Shown piece by piece: positions 60,024-64,000 of a stretch of 64,000 bases of DNA (positions are counted from its first letter, which is position 1; each line of letters opens with the position of its first letter). The DNA comes from Methylomagnum ishizawai (lineage in GTDB: Bacteria > Pseudomonadota > Gammaproteobacteria > Methylococcales > Methylomonadaceae). A program made the translations under genes and the position numbers. The notes under the pieces are model-generated. The model was not told where the DNA came from, made no database searches, and worked only from the letters and a program-made list of their open reading frames with translations. Where the stretch lies: contig CAMAVM010000005.1 of the NCBI GenBank assembly GCA_945861705.1, forward strand, positions 39,902 to 103,901, read 5' to 3'.

Positions 60024-63000
60024 CTATCCAGCACTTTGGTTTGAATCCTTACCGTTTTCAACTGACAGCAAATAATCCAACCACAAATTCGACAACTTTT
60101 CCTGCACGGTGTTCTGACGTAGCCGCGCATTCAAGTGAGGAAAATCAACGCGATCCAAATCCTGATCCTGGTTGTAACATGAGTACACAAAGTATTCCTT
60201 ACCGGTGTCCGGCTCGACATGCTTGCATAAACATTGGGCGCAGATGCCTTTCATCATGCACTGCATGGGCGAGTTTATAGAGCCGATGGCGTGGTGGGCT
60301 TTTTTGAGGTACGGTTTCAATACATCATAACGGGCAGTTTTTACCGCCGCCATCATGCGGTCTGAGCCAATGACGATCAGATGATCGACATCCGCCAGGG
60401 AAATCGGCTGCTCGCCTAGTTCGCCTTTGGCGTAAGCCACCATACATTCCAGAATGTTGCCAATAAAAGTCTTATCCTGCGGACGGTTTGGTGAAATGGC
60501 TTGCACATTTTCACCCTTATCGACAGACCAAATCACAAGATCCGCCGCCTCTTCCACATCTTCAATTTTGAAACGATCCTGGCCAAATTTATAACCCGCA
60601 AAGTAAATTACCTTATTGCCCGCCGCCCGTAAGGCTTTGCCGATGGAAAACAACACCGCATTACCCAAACCACCGCCGATTAACAGCACGGTTTGCCCGG
60701 TCGGGATGTCGGTTGGTGTTCCGGTCACGCCCATGATGACCAGTGGATCGCCGACTTTCCAACTGGCGCAAAGCCGTGATGAGGAACCCATTTCCAGCGC
60801 AATCAGGGAGATCGTCCCTTTTTCTTTATCAACATCTGCGCCTGTCAATGCCAAGCCTTCTGAGGTTAACACGGTGTTTTCAACGATGGGCGCATGGGCT
60901 TCAAAATTTTGCACCCGGTAAAATTGACCAGGATAGAATTTTTCTGCCGCCATCGGCGCTTTCACGATAACTTCAATAATTGTCGGCGTTAAGCGGTTAA
61001 TTGCGACGATAGTTGCCGTAAATGCCTCATCCAATCTGGCAAATAGCTTCGTAAGCGCGGCATTACGTTCGGCTTGTTGCGCCGGATTCAACAATGCCAG
61101 TTCTTTTTCAAACAGCTTGACGATATACGGATAACCATTTTTCGCACTCGCCATCGCCTTCACGACATTTCCCGCGTACACAGGGTGATTGTCGCCGTAA
61201 AAGCTGATGAATTTGCCGTCTTTTTGGTACGAAGTCAGCGGCGCAGGTTTGCCTAGCTTAGGTGCTTCCTCATCGTGCATCGGCACTAAGGTCATTTCAT
61301 CGTTCGTCCACTCTGGTTCAAAGCGTTGGAAGAAATGCTTATCCATAACGAAAGTATCAGGATATTCACTTTGGTAAATCGTGTTGGGTGACGTACCCGC
61401 CGCAACATAAAGACCGCGCAACGGAACGGTTATGATTTGACCAGAATTGTTCCAACGGCCTTCTTCCTGCACCAGCTTTTCAAATTCGACGGCATTAAGG
61501 TGACCGTATTCATCTTGCAAAGCAGTCAGCGGACTCATGCCTTCGGCGAGCGCAATGCCTTCTTCCAGGGCTTCGGCAATTTCTTCATGGTTTTGGCGGT
61601 AAGCGGGGGCATCTTTCATGCCTTTGCGGTAAAACAGAGTTACTCCGCCCCACTTTTCTACCAAAGGCTGAAAGTTCGGCAGTTCTCCCGCTGCTTCAGC
61701 GCGTTGGCGTTCTGCTTTGATTGCCTTACCATGCAGCAAAAACTCATCGAGAATCAACGTCTCTTCTTTATCGTAACGACCTCTAACGGTGTTTTCACCG
61801 TAAAGTTTGACCAATGCTTCATAACGGTTAAGCATCTTTTCGACCTGAACAGGATAATACGCCATCAGTTCGGTGGCGGTATCTATAGCAGTCAAACCGC
61901 CACCGATAACACCAGCAGGTAGGCGTACTTGCAGGTTAGCCAAAGAAGACGCTTTCGCTGCGCCAGTCAATTGCAATGCCATCAAAAAATCTGAGGCTTT
62001 ACGGATACCGCGTATCAAGTTGTTTTTCAGGCCGATAATCGTTGGTTTACCTGCGCCGGAAGCGAGGCATATATGGTGGAAACCCATCTCCCAAGCATCA
62101 TCAATGGTGATCGTGCCGCCAAAGCGTACACCGCCGTAAGCACGAAAGGCTTGACGTCTGAGCAAGGTCAGGTAGATGACTTTCAGGAAATTTTTGTCCC
62201 AGCGCACGGTGATACCGTATTCTGCCACGCCACCAAAGCCAGCCAAGATACGTTCATCGAGTTGCTCGTAGAGTTCCTTGAAATCAACAATCGGCTGGGG
62301 CAACGTATTACTATCGCCAGTCAGATTGATAGGCAACGGCTCAAGTTTTAAGGCATCAATTCCGGCAACACCAAAACCCTCATTCAGCAAATAATGGCTC
62401 ATGGTGTAACCCGCAGGCCCCAAGCCCACCACCAACGCGTTCTTGCCATTGTAAGGCAACATATACGGGCGTTTGACGTTTAACGGATTCCAGCGCGTCA
62501 ACAAGCTATAAATCTCGAACCCATAAGGCATAAACAATACATCCGTCAGCACATTGGTTTCGATTTGCGGAATGTTGACCGGATCGGTTTTTTGGTAGAT
62601 GCAGCCCTTCATGCAATCATTACAGATACGATGCCCAGTACCCGGGCACATCGGGTTGTCGATAACGATAATTGCCAACGCACCGATGTTGTCACCATTG
62701 CGCTTGACCAAGTGCATCTCGGAAATCTTCTCATCCAGCGGACAACCCGTAGTGGTGACACCTAACGGATCGACTTTGAAAAGATTAGTTTTCTTGTTAA
62801 TCATGCCCTTGGAGCAAGAATCGGTATCGCGCTCATGGCAATAAATGCAATGATCGACTTCCGACAACACCTCGCGCTGGTTATATCGCGGATCGGTCAA
62901 TTTAAAGCCATCGCGGCGGCGGCGATGTTTCAGCTCGCCCATCCAGGCGGTGAATTCACCTTTGTTAACCACGTCATGTTCGACTAAGTGGCTAAAATCG

Positions 63001-63746
63001 CGTTTTTCTGGGAATTTAAAACTCAACCAATTATTCGCAATGGCTGGATCCTGTTGTGCGACAAAGCTCCAGCGTTGGACTACTTCCATTAAGCCTTGGG
63101 CAAATTCAGCAGGTGTTTCAAGGGCAATGATGTCTTTGAATTCGGCAGCTGCTTGCTGATGTGCGGTGAGCTTGTTATGTAGCGCCTTAACAGCCTCATC
63201 AGCATTCGCATAATCACTCTCTTTGCCTTTAGCTACCAGCTTATAATGCGCTGAAAGCAATCCAATCGCCGCGCCGACTTGTGCCACGCGATGTTCGGCA
63301 TCGTCGTCCTTATTCGCTTCTGGAAAAGCCGCCGCAACCAACAAATCAAAACGTGTATTGATGGCAACCTTATCCCAAGTACTGACATCTTGATCCTTAA
63401 AAGCCAGATTCAGCTTACCAACGACTTCATTCTTATAAGCAAAAATAGTCGCAAACTCGTCCTTGATTTTTTCAGCTTGCACTTGATGCTGCTGGGTCAC
63501 GTTAAACAACGTCGCCACAAACTGCCCAACATAAGGCCCCATACCAACCAATAAATCGGATATTGCTTCAGGCGCAAGGCCTTCCCCTTGATTTTGTCGA
63601 TAAGCGGCGAATTTGTCGAACAGTTCGGCATCATGCTTTTTTACCGACGCATCAAATACAGCCAACAAGTCTTTAAGGCGGTTAGAATCATAAAGATCGG
63701 GGTAATTAAAACCAGGGATACCAAGCGTGAGGTTGTTTTGTTCCAT
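60024..63746 (-). CDS. Fused GltD-like / PyrK-like flavin iron-sulfur oxidoreductase (NfnAB-type)
   Basis: 1240 residues from the ATG at 63746, preceded by AGGA; an upstream ATG would add 20 unlikely residues. An N-terminal helical domain of unknown type (about 1-280) is followed by a GltD/NfnB-like part: cysteine motifs (about 295, CIYCHERDTDSC; about 377, CNDCMKGC), FAD-binding GLGPAGYTMSHY (about 435) and NAD(P) motif GGGLTAIDTA (about 618). From about 930 comes a ferredoxin-reductase/PyrK-like part with FYPGQFYRVQNF, IGGGLGNAVLFSIG (about 1020) and 2Fe-2S ligands CMMKGICAQCLC (about 1166). NfnA and NfnB are separate subunits in anaerobes; their fusion suggests a transhydrogenase linking NADH, NADPH and ferredoxin. 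Exact substrates are unproven. Confidence 0.82.
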   Translation of the reverse strand: MEQNNLTLGIPGFNYPDLYDSNRLKDLLAVFDASVKKHDAELFDKFAAYRQNQGEGLAPEAISDLLVGMGPYVGQFVATLFNVTQQHQVQAEKIKDEFATIFAYKNEVVGKLNLAFKDQDVSTWDKVAINTRFDLLVAAAFPEANKDDDAEHRVAQVGAAIGLLSAHYKLVAKGKESDYANADEAVKALHNKLTAHQQAAAEFKDIIALETPAEFAQGLMEVVQRWSFVAQQDPAIANNWLSFKFPEKRDFSHLVEHDVVNKGEFTAWMGELKHRRRRDGFKLTDPRYNQREVLSEVDHCIYCHERDTDSCSKGMINKKTNLFKVDPLGVTTTGCPLDEKISEMHLVKRNGDNIGALAIIVIDNPMCPGTGHRICNDCMKGCIYQKTDPVNIPQIETNVLTDVLFMPYGFEIYSLLTRWNPLNVKRPYMLPYNGKNALVVGLGPAGYTMSHYLLNEGFGVAGIDALKLEPLPINLTGDSNTLPQPIVDFKELYEQLDERILAGFGGVAEYGITVRWDKNFLKVIYLTLLRRQAFRAYGGVRFGGTITIDDAWEMGFHHICLASGAGKPTIIGLKNNLIRGIRKASDFLMALQLTGAAKASSLANLQVRLPAGVIGGGLTAIDTATELMAYYPVQVEKMLNRYEALVKLYGENTVRGRYDKEETLILDEFLLHGKAIKAERQRAEAAGELPNFQPLVEKWGGVTLFYRKGMKDAPAYRQNHEEIAEALEEGIALAEGMSPLTALQDEYGHLNAVEFEKLVQEEGRWNNSGQIITVPLRGLYVAAGTSPNTIYQSEYPDTFVMDKHFFQRFEPEWTNDEMTLVPMHDEEAPKLGKPAPLTSYQKDGKFISFYGDNHPVYAGNVVKAMASAKNGYPYIVKLFEKELALLNPAQQAERNAALTKLFARLDEAFTATIVAINRLTPTIIEVIVKAPMAAEKFYPGQFYRVQNFEAHAPIVENTVLTSEGLALTGADVDKEKGTISLIALEMGSSSRLCASWKVGDPLVIMGVTGTPTDIPTGQTVLLIGGGLGNAVLFSIGKALRAAGNKVIYFAGYKFGQDRFKIEDVEEAADLVIWSVDKGENVQAISPNRPQDKTFIGNILECMVAYAKGELGEQPISLADVDHLIVIGSDRMMAAVKTARYDVLKPYLKKAHHAIGSINSPMQCMMKGICAQCLCKHVEPDTGKEYFVYSCYNQDQDLDRVDFPHLNARLRQNTVQEKLSNLWLDYLLSVENGKDSNQSAG

Positions 63747-64000
63747 AATTCCTAAAGTCGCAATGCCAACACTAATCAGATTAAGTGCAAGACAAGATGA
63801 TTCCAATCCCTTGAGACCGGATGAAAAGATTGATTAAACGGAATATTGTAAGTAAACGCGGCTTTATTTGCCAATGTTAATCAAAGTGGTAGCTAAGTTA
63901 GTTGTTATACGAAAATCTTGAATCTAATTATTTAGCCAAATAGTCTACATTGACCCTCAAAATTGATCCAATGGACTGGACACACCCCTGCCGCCTTTGT
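63747..64000. other. Upstream region of the oxidoreductase gene, window end
   Basis: 254 bases, AT-rich, with no supported gene or RNA. It should contain the oxidoreductase promoter, but no clear -35/-10 pair was identified. Confidence 0.35.

Overview
The window reads as chromosomal DNA of a gammaproteobacterial methylotroph, most likely a type I methanotroph (Methylococcales). Three things point there: a four-gene cluster of archaeal-type genes for tetrahydromethanopterin (H4MPT) cofactor synthesis (25844-28999), an NAD-dependent molybdenum formate dehydrogenase (34276-38775), and typical gammaproteobacterial housekeeping loci (efp/epmA/epmB, aceE-aceF-lpdA, ppk1). The assignment is an inference from gene content. 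No methane monooxygenase, methanol dehydrogenase, rRNA, tRNA, insertion sequence or CRISPR array was recognised here.

Layout. 1-2236: EF-P and its two modification enzymes (epmA cut by the window edge). 2514-8004: pyruvate dehydrogenase operon. 8047-10791: membrane GH17-GT2 beta-glucan glycosyltransferase. 10861-22301, all on the minus strand: a first extracellular copper-protein locus with a SCO-cytochrome c fusion, a complete multicopper oxidase and three secreted repeat or Ig-like proteins. 23268-28999: a MASE1 hybrid histidine kinase directly behind four overlapping H4MPT biosynthesis genes. 29047-34133 (plus): folP, a PLP enzyme, a methyltransferase, ppk1 and a peptide deformylase. 34276-38775: formate dehydrogenase. 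39084-41334: a two-domain GNAT protein, a small membrane protein and an exported MsrB.

41660-59165, all on the minus strand, is a second and larger extracellular locus. One operon holds a subtilisin-like protease with cadherin-like repeats, a small anchored protein, a cytochrome c/periplasmic-binding-protein fusion and a SCO protein. Upstream lies a set of three neighbouring cupredoxin (multicopper-oxidase-like) genes, one of them frameshifted, and a 1823-residue surface protein with a beta-helix. The laccase copper-ligand motifs appear to be divided between two adjacent genes: motifs 3 and 4 in the 52281-53597 product, motifs 1 and 2 in the 50907-52250 product. Together they would complete one oxidase. 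A 16-bp inverted motif of 7-2-7 geometry (consensus close to TACGTATnnATACCTA) occurs upstream of the giant protein, the protease operon and the large Ig-like protein of the first locus, hinting at common control. I consider this secreted copper redox system the most novel part of the window.

60024-63746 encodes a 1240-residue flavo/iron-sulfur oxidoreductase in which GltD-like (NfnB-type) and PyrK-like (NfnA-type) modules are fused, a candidate NADH/NADP/ferredoxin transhydrogenase. Intergenic regions contain several dispersed palindromic repeats, listed individually.
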